From an uncultured Bacilli bacterium (lineage in GTDB: Bacteria > Bacillota_I > Bacilli_A > RF39 > UBA660): a DNA stretch of 11,964 nucleotides. The notes beneath the pieces are model-generated. The model was not told the origin of the DNA. It did not search any database and saw nothing but the letters and a program-made list of their open reading frames with translations. Below are positions 1-6,564 of the stretch, piece after piece. The translations under genes and the position numbers were made by a program. Position 1 is the first letter of the stretch; every line of letters begins with the position of its first letter. The stretch covers positions 1 to 11,964 of the forward strand of contig CANRPZ010000033.1 in the NCBI GenBank assembly GCA_947632625.1, read 5' to 3'.

Positions 1-1310
1 TAATGTGTGGTAGTGCTCTATCAAATATGGGTGTTAAATTTGCACTTGATGCAGTAATTGATTATATGCCTGCTCCAACAGATATTGAAGCAATTGAATG
101 TATTGATGCTAAAACCGGAGAAGATGTAAAACGTCATCCAAGTGACTCTGAACCATTTACAGCTTTAGCATTCAAAATAATGGCAGACCCATTTGTAGGA
201 AGACTTGCTTTCTTTAGAGTTTATTCAGGACATTTAACAAGTGGATCTTATATTGTAAATAGTACTAAAGGTGAAAAAGAAAGAATTGGACGTATCTTAC
301 AAATGCATGCCAATAACCGTAAAGAAATTAGTGAGGTTTATTGTGGAGAAATTGCTGCTGCTGTAGGACTTAAAAATACAACAACCGCCGATACACTATG
401 TGATGAAAAAAATCCAGTTATCATGAAAGGAATGGAATTCCCATTACCTGTTATTGATGAAGCAATTGAACCAAAAAGTAAAGCTGATCAAGAAAAACTT
501 GGTGTTGCCTTACAAAAACTTGCTGAAGAAGATCCAACATTCAAATATAAAACAGATCCTGAAACTGGTCAAACTGTTATAAGTGGTATGGGTGAATTAC
601 ACCTTGAGGTATTAGTAAGAAGAATGAAAGACGAATTTAACGTTGAAGCAAATATTGGTAGACCACAAGTTGCATACCGTGAAACAATTACTCAAATGGG
701 TGAATGTGAAGGTAAGTATATTAAACAATCAGGTGGTCGTGGACAATATGGTCACGTATGGGTTCGTTTTGAACCAAACCCTGAAAAAGGTTATGAATTC
801 GTCGATGCTATTGTTGGTGGAGTTGTTCCTCGTGAATACATTCCAGTAACCGATAAAGGATTACAAGAAGCAATGGCTGGTGGAATACTTGCTGGATACC
901 CAATGGTTGATGTAAAAGCTACCCTTTTTGATGGATCTTACCATGATGTCGATTCAAGTGAAATGGCATTTAAAATCGCTGCTTCTATGGCATTAAAAGA
1001 AGCAAAGAATAAATGTAAACCAGTTCTTCTTGAACCAGTAATGAAAGTTGCTGTAACCGTTCCTGATGAATACATGGGTAACGTTATGGGTGACTTAACA
1101 AGTAGAAGAGGACGTCCACTAGGACAAGAATCTCGTGGAAACGCTCTACAAATTACAGCAATGGTACCACTTGCTGAAATGTTTGGATATGCAACAAGTT
1201 TGCGTTCAAATACGCAAGGACGTGGTAACTTTGTTATGGAACTTGATCATTATGAAGAGGTTCCAAAATCTATCGCTGAAGAAATCATAAAGAAAAACAG
1301 CGTTAACTAA
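1..1310 (+). CDS. fusA: Elongation factor G, 3' part (5' end outside window)
   Basis: EF-G is the GTPase that moves tRNAs and mRNA through the ribosome after each peptide bond, and with RRF it splits post-termination ribosomes. About 435 residues are visible. The family is near 690 residues long, so roughly the first 255 (G1-G4 motifs) lie upstream. The reading frame is already open at base 1; the first visible Met is internal. The visible part opens at the G5 motif (CGSA). Domain II follows at about residues 50-145, and domain III contains GMGELHLEVLVRRMKDEF. Domain IV starts near YRETIT and carries the GGRGQYGHV loop and the REYIPVTDKGLQEAM segment. Domain V includes EPVMKVAVTVPDEYMG and SRRGRPLGQE. 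The gene ends in TAA, 67 bp before tuf, the usual str-operon order. No frame break is seen, and it looks like the main translocase rather than a TetM-like or fusidic-acid-resistance paralogue. Confidence 0.97.
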   Translation, partial: MCGSALSNMGVKFALDAVIDYMPAPTDIEAIECIDAKTGEDVKRHPSDSEPFTALAFKIMADPFVGRLAFFRVYSGHLTSGSYIVNSTKGEKERIGRILQMHANNRKEISEVYCGEIAAAVGLKNTTTADTLCDEKNPVIMKGMEFPLPVIDEAIEPKSKADQEKLGVALQKLAEEDPTFKYKTDPETGQTVISGMGELHLEVLVRRMKDEFNVEANIGRPQVAYRETITQMGECEGKYIKQSGGRGQYGHVWVRFEPNPEKGYEFVDAIVGGVVPREYIPVTDKGLQEAMAGGILAGYPMVDVKATLFDGSYHDVDSSEMAFKIAASMALKEAKNKCKPVLLEPVMKVAVTVPDEYMGNVMGDLTSRRGRPLGQESRGNALQITAMVPLAEMFGYATSLRSNTQGRGNFVMELDHYEEVPKSIAEEIIKKNSVN

Positions 1311-1313
1311 AAA

Positions 1314-1348
1314 TAATACTTGAAAAACATTCAAGCATTAGATAAAAT
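1314..1348 (+). promoter_or_regulatory. Probable internal promoter and dyad in the fusA-tuf gap
   Basis: TTGAAA at 1320-1325 and TAAAAT at 1343-1348 are 17 bp apart, which fits a vegetative sigma factor promoter starting near 1355. The -35 box lies inside an inverted repeat: CTTGAA 1319-1324 and TTCAAG 1330-1335 around a 5-base loop, extendable by TAAT/ATTA across one mismatch. The dyad could be an RNA hairpin in the fusA-tuf transcript (processing or partial attenuation) or an operator. It has no U-tract, so it is not a normal terminator. A private promoter would let EF-Tu be made in excess of EF-G. Confidence 0.55.
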
Positions 1349-1377
1349 AATATATATATTGAAAGGAGAAAAAAACG

Positions 1378-2544
1378 ATGGCAAAAGAAAAATATGATCG
1401 TTCAAAAGAACATGTTAATATTGGTACTATTGGACACGTTGACCATGGTAAAACAACATTAACAGCTGCTATTACAAAATATTTTGGTAAATTTGTTGAT
1501 TATGCTGATATCGACAAAGCACCAGAAGAAAGAGAAAGAGGTATTACAATTAATACTGCACACGTTGAGTATGAAACTGAAAAACGTCATTATGCTCACG
1601 TAGACTGCCCAGGACATGCTGACTATGTTAAAAACATGATTACTGGTGCTGCTCAAATGGATGGTGCAATTTTAGTTGTATCTGCTGCAGATGGACCAAT
1701 GCCTCAAACAAGAGAACATATTCTATTATCTCGTCAAGTTGGAGTACCTAAAATTGTTGTTTACATGAATAAATGTGACCAAGTAGATGATCCAGAATTA
1801 CTTGATTTAGTAGAAATGGAAATTAGAGAATTATTAGGAGAATATGGATTCGATACTGAATGCCCAATTATCCGTGGTAGTGCTTTAAAAGCTCTTGAAG
1901 GAGACGAAGCAGCTGCTCAATCTATTCGTGATTTAATGGCTGCAGTTGATGATTACATTGACTCTCCAGTACGTGATACTGACAAACCATTCTTAATGAG
2001 TATTGAAGATGTATTCACAATTTCTGGACGTGGAACAGTTGTTACAGGACGTGTTGAACGTGGTATCTTAAATCTTAATGACGAGGTTGAAATCGTTGGT
2101 TTAAGACCTACTCAAAAAACTGTATGTACTGGTATTGAAATGTTTAGAAAACAATTAGACTTTGCCCAAGCAGGAGATAACGCAGGAGTTTTATTACGTG
2201 GTACTGCTCGTGATGAGGTTGAACGTGGTCAAGTTTTAGCTAAACCTGGAAGCGTTACTCCACATCATAAATTTAAAGCTAGTGTATATGTTTTAAGTAA
2301 AGAAGAAGGCGGACGTCATACTCCATTCTTCTCAAACTACAGACCACAATTCTATTTCCGTACTACTGATGTTACTGGTGTTATCGAACTTCCTAGTGGA
2401 GTTGAAATGGTTATGCCTGGTGACAACGTAGATATGACTGTAGAATTAATTGCTCCAGTTGCTCTTGAAAACGGTACAAAATTCTCTATCCGTGAAGGTG
2501 GACGTACTGTTGGTGCTGGTGTAGTTTCTGAAATCATTGAATAA
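1378..2544 (+). CDS. tuf: Elongation factor Tu
   Basis: EF-Tu is the GTPase that delivers aminoacyl-tRNA to the ribosomal A site. The gene is complete at 388 residues. Domain 1 carries G1 GHVDHGKT (19-26), the switch I end RGITINT (54-60), G3 DCPGH (76-80, with the catalytic His80), G4 NKCD (131-134) and G5 GSALK (167-171). Domain 2 contains SGRGTVVTGRVERG, and domain 3 ends in REGGRTVGAGVV. The start is set by AAAGGAG at 1362-1368, 9 bases before ATG. The protein is slightly short: the stretch between helix A and switch I (about residues 32-50) is 5-6 residues shorter than in E. coli or B. subtilis EF-Tu as I recall them. All catalytic motifs are intact. It is probably read both from the str operon and from the promoter in the gap, and ends at the terminator just downstream. 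Confidence 0.98.
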   Translation: MAKEKYDRSKEHVNIGTIGHVDHGKTTLTAAITKYFGKFVDYADIDKAPEERERGITINTAHVEYETEKRHYAHVDCPGHADYVKNMITGAAQMDGAILVVSAADGPMPQTREHILLSRQVGVPKIVVYMNKCDQVDDPELLDLVEMEIRELLGEYGFDTECPIIRGSALKALEGDEAAAQSIRDLMAAVDDYIDSPVRDTDKPFLMSIEDVFTISGRGTVVTGRVERGILNLNDEVEIVGLRPTQKTVCTGIEMFRKQLDFAQAGDNAGVLLRGTARDEVERGQVLAKPGSVTPHHKFKASVYVLSKEEGGRHTPFFSNYRPQFYFRTTDVTGVIELPSGVEMVMPGDNVDMTVELIAPVALENGTKFSIREGGRTVGAGVVSEIIE

Positions 2545-2552
2545 TGAAAATT

Positions 2553-2579
2553 AAAATCTCCCTTTGTGGAGGTTTTTTT
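2553..2579 (+). terminator. Rho-independent terminator of tuf / str operon
   Basis: The arms 2553-2561 (AAAATCTCC) and 2568-2576 (GGAGGTTTT) pair over 9 bp with one G-U, around a 6-base loop (CTTTGT). A run of seven T (2573-2579) forms or follows the 3' arm. It begins 8 bases after the tuf stop. Confidence 0.9.
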
Positions 2580-2614
2580 GTTGGGTAAATTTTTTAAATA
2601 AAAACAAAAAATCA

Positions 2615-2690
2615 GGAATTTTGTGAAAATAAGACGTAAAATATTTGGAATTTTGTGAAAAAAGTAGTTAAAAATAGTAGAATTTTGTGA
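2615..2690 (+). repeat. Three direct repeats with exact 32-bp period upstream of ATPase gene
   Basis: GGAATTTTGTGAAAA occurs identically at 2615-2629 and 2647-2661. A third copy sharing GAATTTTGTGA starts at 2679/2680 and runs to 2690. Start-to-start distances are 32 and 32 bp, close to three turns of B-DNA, so all copies face the same side of the helix. The 17 bases between cores are AT-rich but not conserved. The last copy supplies the TGTGA that forms the extended -10 of the ATPase promoter. This layout fits a multi-site operator read cooperatively by a regulator, possibly the encoded ATPase itself. A likely regulator or function cannot be named from sequence alone. Confidence 0.85.
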
Positions 2691-2696
2691 TATACT
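2668..2696 (+). promoter_or_regulatory. Promoter of AAA+/DUF4143 gene, extended -10, overlaps third repeat
   Basis: TATACT at 2691-2696 is preceded by TGTGA (2686-2690 region), giving the TRTG extended -10 form. A weak -35, TTAAAA, lies at 2668-2673 with a 17-bp spacer. Predicted start is near 2703, leaving a leader of only about 13 bases that holds the ribosome site AGAAGGTG (2703-2710). Because the third repeat ends inside the extended -10, a protein bound there should block RNA polymerase. Confidence 0.65.
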
Positions 2697-2715
2697 CTTT
2701 TTAGAAGGTGATTAA

Positions 2716-4065
2716 ATGCCAAGATTAAGAAGAAAAATAGATCAATTTTTAATTGAATGGAAACAAAATAAAAATAAATTACCATTAATAGTGAAAGGGG
2801 CAAGACAAGTAGGAAAAACCTCTGCAATTGAAAACTTTGGGAAGCAAAATTACAAATATATGGTGGAAATTAACTTTGTTTTACAAAAGCAATATAAATC
2901 TATATTTGATAATGGTTATGAGGTAGATACAATTTTAAAAAATATCTCTTTAATTAATCCGAATCTTATTTTTGAACCACATAATACCTTAATCTTTTTT
3001 GATGAAATTCAAGATTGTATAAATGCTGCGACCTCTTTAAAATCGTTTCATTTGGACGGACGATTCGATGTAATTTGTTCCGGATCTTTGATGGGAATAA
3101 ACTACAATGAAATTGAATCAAATAGTGTAGGAAATAAACAAGATTATGAAATGTATTCTATGGATTTTGAAGAATTTTTATGGGCGAAAGGATATAAAGA
3201 AGAGCAAATTGAAGACTTATATTCTTCCATGTTAAGATGTGAACCATTATCAAAAACAATGTATGATGTTATGAAGACTAATTTTCAAGAATACATGATA
3301 ATAGGAGGTATGCCCGCTATAGTTGCCCGTTTTATAGAACAAAACAATTATTCAGGTATTCTAGAAATGCAACGTCAAATATTATTAGATTATGAAGAAG
3401 ATATTACGAAATATGCGGGAGGATTAGACAAAACAAAAATATTGAATGTGTTTAGAAAAATACCCGTTTTTCTTGGAAATGAAAATAAAAAGTTTCAAAT
3501 ATCAAAGCTTCAAAAAGGAGCTAGAAATAGAGAATATATCGGAGTCATGGAATGGCTAGAAAACGCTGGAATAATAAATATATGTTATTGTTTATCACAA
3601 GTAGAACTGCCATTAAAAGGAAATTATAATCCTAATTCTTATAAATTATATTTTAAAGATACAGGGTTACTAATTGGAACTTTAGATGAAGAAGCCCAAG
3701 ACGATTTAAGAAGCAACAAAAATTTTAATACCTATAAAGGTGCTCTATTTGAAAATATAGTTGGTGAAATGCTCGTAAAAGAGGGTTATTCTTTGTATTT
3801 CTATAAAAATGATAAAAGCACGATTGAAATGGATTTTTTTGTTAGAGATGCCGATTCATTAATTCCGATAGAAGTAAAAAGTAATGATAACCCCACCAAA
3901 TCGTTAAATCATTTATTACAAGACAAACAATATAAAGATATAAAGTATGGAATAAAATTAGCGAATAAAAACATTGGCTTTGCTAATCAATTTTATACCT
4001 TTCCTTATTTCTTAACATTCTTGTTAAAGCGTTTTTTAAAAGAGAAAAATAAAGAAAGTAAATAG
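2716..4065 (+). CDS. AAA+ ATPase with C-terminal DUF4143 domain
   Basis: This is a 449-residue member of the large AAA_14/DUF4143 family of prokaryotic ATPases, whose cellular role is mostly unknown. The N-terminal ATPase domain has Walker A GARQVGKTS (28-36), Walker B LIFFDEIQ (92-99, Asp96/Glu97) and a sensor-like CSGSLMG (121-127). The middle has the family segments EFLWAKGY and EYMIIGGMPAIV, followed by a helical, probably winged-helix part. The C-terminal DUF4143 part resembles the PD-(D/E)XK nuclease fold, with ExD at 371-373 and ExK at 386-388 (IPIEVKS). Whether it cuts DNA is unproven. The start ATG is set by AGAAGGTG 5 bases upstream. The gene stands alone between two terminators, and the family is often carried in variable genome regions. 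Codons are more AT-rich than in fusA/tuf, partly because those are highly expressed. No signal peptide or membrane segment is seen. Confidence 0.9.
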   Translation: MPRLRRKIDQFLIEWKQNKNKLPLIVKGARQVGKTSAIENFGKQNYKYMVEINFVLQKQYKSIFDNGYEVDTILKNISLINPNLIFEPHNTLIFFDEIQDCINAATSLKSFHLDGRFDVICSGSLMGINYNEIESNSVGNKQDYEMYSMDFEEFLWAKGYKEEQIEDLYSSMLRCEPLSKTMYDVMKTNFQEYMIIGGMPAIVARFIEQNNYSGILEMQRQILLDYEEDITKYAGGLDKTKILNVFRKIPVFLGNENKKFQISKLQKGARNREYIGVMEWLENAGIINICYCLSQVELPLKGNYNPNSYKLYFKDTGLLIGTLDEEAQDDLRSNKNFNTYKGALFENIVGEMLVKEGYSLYFYKNDKSTIEMDFFVRDADSLIPIEVKSNDNPTKSLNHLLQDKQYKDIKYGIKLANKNIGFANQFYTFPYFLTFLLKRFLKEKNKESK

Positions 4066-4084
4066 AAAAGTTTTACATAAGAGG

Positions 4085-4109
4085 AGAGTAGATACTCTTT
4101 TTCTTTTTT
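4085..4109 (+). terminator. Probable terminator after AAA+/DUF4143 gene
   Basis: AGAGTA (4085-4090) and TACTCT (4093-4098) form a perfect dyad; sterically this gives a 5-bp stem with an AGAT loop, which G-U pairs can lengthen outward. TTTTTCTTTTTT follows to 4109. The stem is short, so termination may be partial. The T-tract runs into the promoter of the next gene. Confidence 0.65.
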
Positions 4110-4115
4110 AAGAAA

Positions 4116-4140
4116 TATGATACTATCTATATGGTAGGTG
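4116..4140 (+). promoter_or_regulatory. Promoter (extended -10) and ribosome site of serine hydrolase gene
   Basis: TATGATACTAT at 4116-4126 matches the TRTG-n-(-10) form with TACTAT as the -10 hexamer (4121-4126). No convincing -35 is present, since that position falls in the terminator T-tract. AGGTG at 4136-4140 sits 6 bases before the ATG at 4147 and decides the start. Confidence 0.5.
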
Positions 4141-4146
4141 AAACAA

Positions 4147-5166
4147 ATGGCAAAACGAAGAGGAAAAAGACACTTAAAGAAAATAGTTTGGCTATTTCTT
4201 TTAACTATTCTTGTTTTTATAGGTGCATTCCTTCTTTTTAAAAACAAGGAAGATAAAAATATTTTTATACCTACGATAAACAATCATGCCGAAGAAGAAA
4301 GACTACAAAGGCAAAAAGAACAAGAAGAGCAATATAAGGCTTGCCTAGAAAGACCTTTTCAAGAAGATGAACTTACAGATGCCTTATTATCTATGGAAGA
4401 AAGTATTGATTCTTATATCAAAGAAAATAATTATAAAGCAAGTGTAATGTATGAAGATATTACTACCGGTTTAACCTATAAATATAAGGCAAGTACTGTT
4501 TATTATGGCTGTAGTCTTATAAAAATTGTCGATGCAATTTACCTTATTAACCAAGCAATAGAAGGAAATATAGATTTAGATACAGAAACAGTAACGTATA
4601 CGAGTAAATATGTAAGAGGCTTTAGTAGTGGAATGGCCAAAAGAAAAATAGGTGAAGAGATAACTTTAAGAGATTTAATTACCTATGCCATTTCCGTAAG
4701 TGATAATAGTGCCCATTTAATGCTTCTTGATTATATTGGTTTTAATACTTTAAAGGAATATGGAGAAAGCCTAGGAGCTAAAGTGATCCTAACTGGCGGG
4801 GATAATTATGGGAATCAAACCGCAGAAGATACAAACATTTATTTAAAAGAAGCGTATAAAATCATCACCGAAAATGCTGAATATGGTCCTTTTTTAAAAA
4901 GCATTATGGATAACAATGAACGCAATGCCTTTAATACGGAAACTATAAAAATCTATCATAAATATGGTAGTTATGCAGATAATTATCATGATATTGGGTT
5001 AAATTTAGATGATGAACATCCCTATGCTATATCCATTTTAACGTTACATGAAAATAACGGGTACTTACAAGTTGTACAAGGAATACATGAAAAAATAAAA
5101 GAATTTCATAATGCTTTTTATGAAAACAGAAAAAATATATGTTATCAAGAAATTTATGAAAACTAA
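4147..5166 (+). CDS. Membrane-anchored serine hydrolase, class A beta-lactamase/PBP-like fold
   Basis: The 339-residue protein has a basic N-terminus (MAKRRGKRHLKK) and one hydrophobic segment at about 13-31, a signal anchor placing the rest outside the cell. A charged Glu/Gln/Arg-rich helix, possibly coiled coil (about 44-65), links to the catalytic domain. The domain has the active-site SxxK motif SLIK (123-126) and the SDN motif (185-187). The third motif, normally KTG, appears to be KYG (272-274). These features place it in the beta-lactamase2 serine hydrolase family, which includes true beta-lactamases and D,D-peptidase-like wall enzymes. Substrate is unknown; a wall-peptide target is an inference from the anchor and from the convergent FemAB-like gene. 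An in-frame GTG at 4138 would add three residues but overlaps the AGGTG ribosome site, so ATG 4147 is preferred. It ends in TAA at the edge of the shared terminator. Confidence 0.85.
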   Translation: MAKRRGKRHLKKIVWLFLLTILVFIGAFLLFKNKEDKNIFIPTINNHAEEERLQRQKEQEEQYKACLERPFQEDELTDALLSMEESIDSYIKENNYKASVMYEDITTGLTYKYKASTVYYGCSLIKIVDAIYLINQAIEGNIDLDTETVTYTSKYVRGFSSGMAKRKIGEEITLRDLITYAISVSDNSAHLMLLDYIGFNTLKEYGESLGAKVILTGGDNYGNQTAEDTNIYLKEAYKIITENAEYGPFLKSIMDNNERNAFNTETIKIYHKYGSYADNYHDIGLNLDDEHPYAISILTLHENNGYLQVVQGIHEKIKEFHNAFYENRKNICYQEIYEN

Positions 5167-5200
5167 AACGAAATAGATTCGGCCATTCTATTTCGTTTTT
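5165..5200. terminator. Bidirectional terminator shared by two convergent genes
   Basis: The arms 5165-5177 and 5187-5199 pair perfectly over 13 bp (AAAACGAAATAGA / TCTATTTCGTTTT) around a 9-base loop. A T-run ends the plus-strand copy. On the minus strand the 3' arm ends in TTTT, then AGTTTTC. The 5' arm overlaps the stop codon of the serine hydrolase gene, and the 3' arm contains the TAG stop of the FemAB-like gene (5188-5190 on the minus strand). Confidence 0.9.
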
Positions 5201-6432
5201 ATATCATTTTTATTAAAAATTTTTGCAAGTTTTCCTCTTTTTAACAACGACTTATAAATAGTATGATTAATAACTAAATCAAATTCTCCAATAAATTCAT
5301 ATATCTTGGGCTTAAAACCTAATTTAAAATCATTTAAACCTTTATAAGGATTCTTTTTTGTAAAGTCACCGGTCATTCCATTTAAATCAGCAAAGCGATA
5401 ATAATTTTTATAGTAATCTAATATTTTATAATGCAAAAAATAATTTGGATTAAAATTTTTATAATTAGTATCATAGCCACTCATAACAATTTGAATACGA
5501 TTTTGATATTTAATTACTAAAGCCCCTGCAATATAAATTTTATTGCCTTTATGTGCTTCTTTTTGAGCACTCAAAACATCATTTTTATAAGAAAGCAAAA
5601 TTTTATCGGAATTAATTTTCCTATGCAAGTTCTTATCAGAATGCTTTTCTATTAAGTGATCTGCCAATACTTGATTGTGGTTCATTTCATCCTCGTAAGC
5701 CTCTTTAGAATTTATTAAAAAATTACGCGTATTTAAACTAACTAAAAATAAATCAACATTTTGAGAATGAGAAAAAGCTCGATAATAATTTTTATAGTAA
5801 AAAGAATCTTTATTTCTTTTTCGCTTTATAAAATTATACAAAATATCAATTCCACTATAATCAGCAATTTCAATATCAAGACCTTTTTCGGCACCTCTTC
5901 TTATTTTATTCCTTGTATTTTTATCCAAAGTTTCTAAAGAAAAATCCTTTAAATGAACAATCCCATTATATTTAGGTAGGGTGGATTCAAAATATAAATT
6001 ATCTTTTAACTTTACGTAACCTAAATCAATTAAGGATTTAATAATCGAAACATTTTGATTGTATGTTTTTTTAAAAGTTTTGGGGTTAATTTCAGCAATG
6101 GCAATCTCGGGATTTATTTTTATAAAAATTAATTTTCTTTTATAGTATTCTATTATTTTATCGGTAAATTCCATTAATAGTTCTTTATCCGAATAATCCA
6201 AAATAAATCCTTTTGGAGAATAGCCATATTTAAAAAATTTAGTTAATCTTTTTATAAGAATAAGACCTGCGGCTTGAATCTGATTTTTTTCATTAACAAG
6301 ACCAATAAACTCAAAAGAAAAGCCGTTTTCCTTCATAAGAGTTGCATATTCATACGTTTGATAGTGACTACCAAATCCACTTTTATCAACAAAATTTTCA
6401 AATTCGTGAATACTAAGTTTTTTAATATGCAT
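5188..6432 (-). CDS. FemAB-family peptidyltransferase (wall peptide branch or related)
   Basis: The 414-residue protein belongs to the FemABX family, which use aminoacyl-tRNA to add amino acids to the lysine of lipid II at the inner face of the membrane, building peptidoglycan cross-bridges. Two GNAT-like halves are visible. The first contains GSHYQTYEYATLMKENGFSF (21-40) and YGYSPKGFIL. The second contains AGALVIKY (302-309), FNPNYFLHYKILDYY, and the family ending NGMTGDF...NPYKGLNDFKLGFKPKIYEFIGEFDLVI (351-388). A polar helical insert at about 237-298 matches the coiled-coil arm of FemA/FemX. Which residue it adds, and whether it acts first or later in the bridge, cannot be told. The start is ATG at 6432, 6 bases after AAGGAGGG. 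A start 14 codons further upstream would lie before the predicted transcription start and is rejected. Very AT-rich, Lys/Asn/Tyr-rich sequence. Confidence 0.9.
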   Translation of the reverse strand: MHIKKLSIHEFENFVDKSGFGSHYQTYEYATLMKENGFSFEFIGLVNEKNQIQAAGLILIKRLTKFFKYGYSPKGFILDYSDKELLMEFTDKIIEYYKRKLIFIKINPEIAIAEINPKTFKKTYNQNVSIIKSLIDLGYVKLKDNLYFESTLPKYNGIVHLKDFSLETLDKNTRNKIRRGAEKGLDIEIADYSGIDILYNFIKRKRNKDSFYYKNYYRAFSHSQNVDLFLVSLNTRNFLINSKEAYEDEMNHNQVLADHLIEKHSDKNLHRKINSDKILLSYKNDVLSAQKEAHKGNKIYIAGALVIKYQNRIQIVMSGYDTNYKNFNPNYFLHYKILDYYKNYYRFADLNGMTGDFTKKNPYKGLNDFKLGFKPKIYEFIGEFDLVINHTIYKSLLKRGKLAKIFNKNDIKTK

Positions 6433-6438
6433 AATTAG

Positions 6439-6485
6439 CCCTCCTTGATAAGTGTTTATTATAACACAATTCATTTTGTTTTCAA
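6439..6485 (-). promoter_or_regulatory. Promoter and ribosome site of the FemAB-like gene
   Basis: Read on the minus strand: TTGAAA (6485-6480), a 16-bp spacer, then TATAAT (6463-6458) preceded by TGTGT, a full TRTG extended -10. This is the closest match to consensus in the window. The predicted start is near 6451, and AAGGAGGG (6446-6439) lies just before ATG at 6432. Confidence 0.8.
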
Positions 6486-6494
6486 GATTAGTTT

Positions 6495-6530
6495 AGATAG
6501 CTTGTTATCTTTAATGTTTAGTGATAAAAT
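6495..6530 (+). promoter_or_regulatory. Promoter of helicase gene with overlapping inverted repeat
   Basis: TTGTTA at 6502-6507 and TAAAAT at 6525-6530 are 17 bp apart, and TG at 6522-6523 gives an extended -10. The dyad AGATA (6495-6499) / TATCT (6506-6510) covers the -35 box and could be an operator. The divergent -35 boxes of this and the FemAB promoter are only 16 bp apart, so the two may compete or be co-regulated. The ribosome site is AAAAGGA ending at 6554. Confidence 0.6.
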
Positions 6531-6564
6531 CTTATTAGAAAAGTTATAAAAGGATAAGTTTAGT

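Noticed and set aside
1459..1656. Minus-strand open frame inside tuf, and similar short frames inside fusA, tuf, the helicase and uvrA
   Set aside because: They lie opposite or out of frame with strongly conserved genes, lack ribosome sites and show no protein family features.
2583..2614. Possible fourth, degenerate upstream repeat
   Set aside because: The sequence one period upstream shares only G/A/T-rich composition with the core and lacks TTTTGTGA.
2615..2690. Possible short CRISPR array
   Set aside because: Only three cores of 11-15 bases, spacers of 17 bases, the last copy degenerate, no cas genes. The overlap with a promoter fits an operator array better.
2612..2827. Minus-strand 71-residue frame across the repeat array
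   Set aside because: It overlaps the start of the ATPase gene and its promoter; its hydrophobic Phe/Leu content is what AT-rich antisense DNA gives.
4138..4146. GTG start three codons upstream for the serine hydrolase
   Set aside because: This GTG is the end of the AGGTG ribosome site that is well spaced for ATG 4147, and no ribosome site precedes the GTG itself.
6433..6474. Longer N-terminus of the FemAB-like protein starting at 6474
   Set aside because: It would translate across the -10 box and through a strong AAGGAGGG site, and the predicted transcript starts downstream of it.
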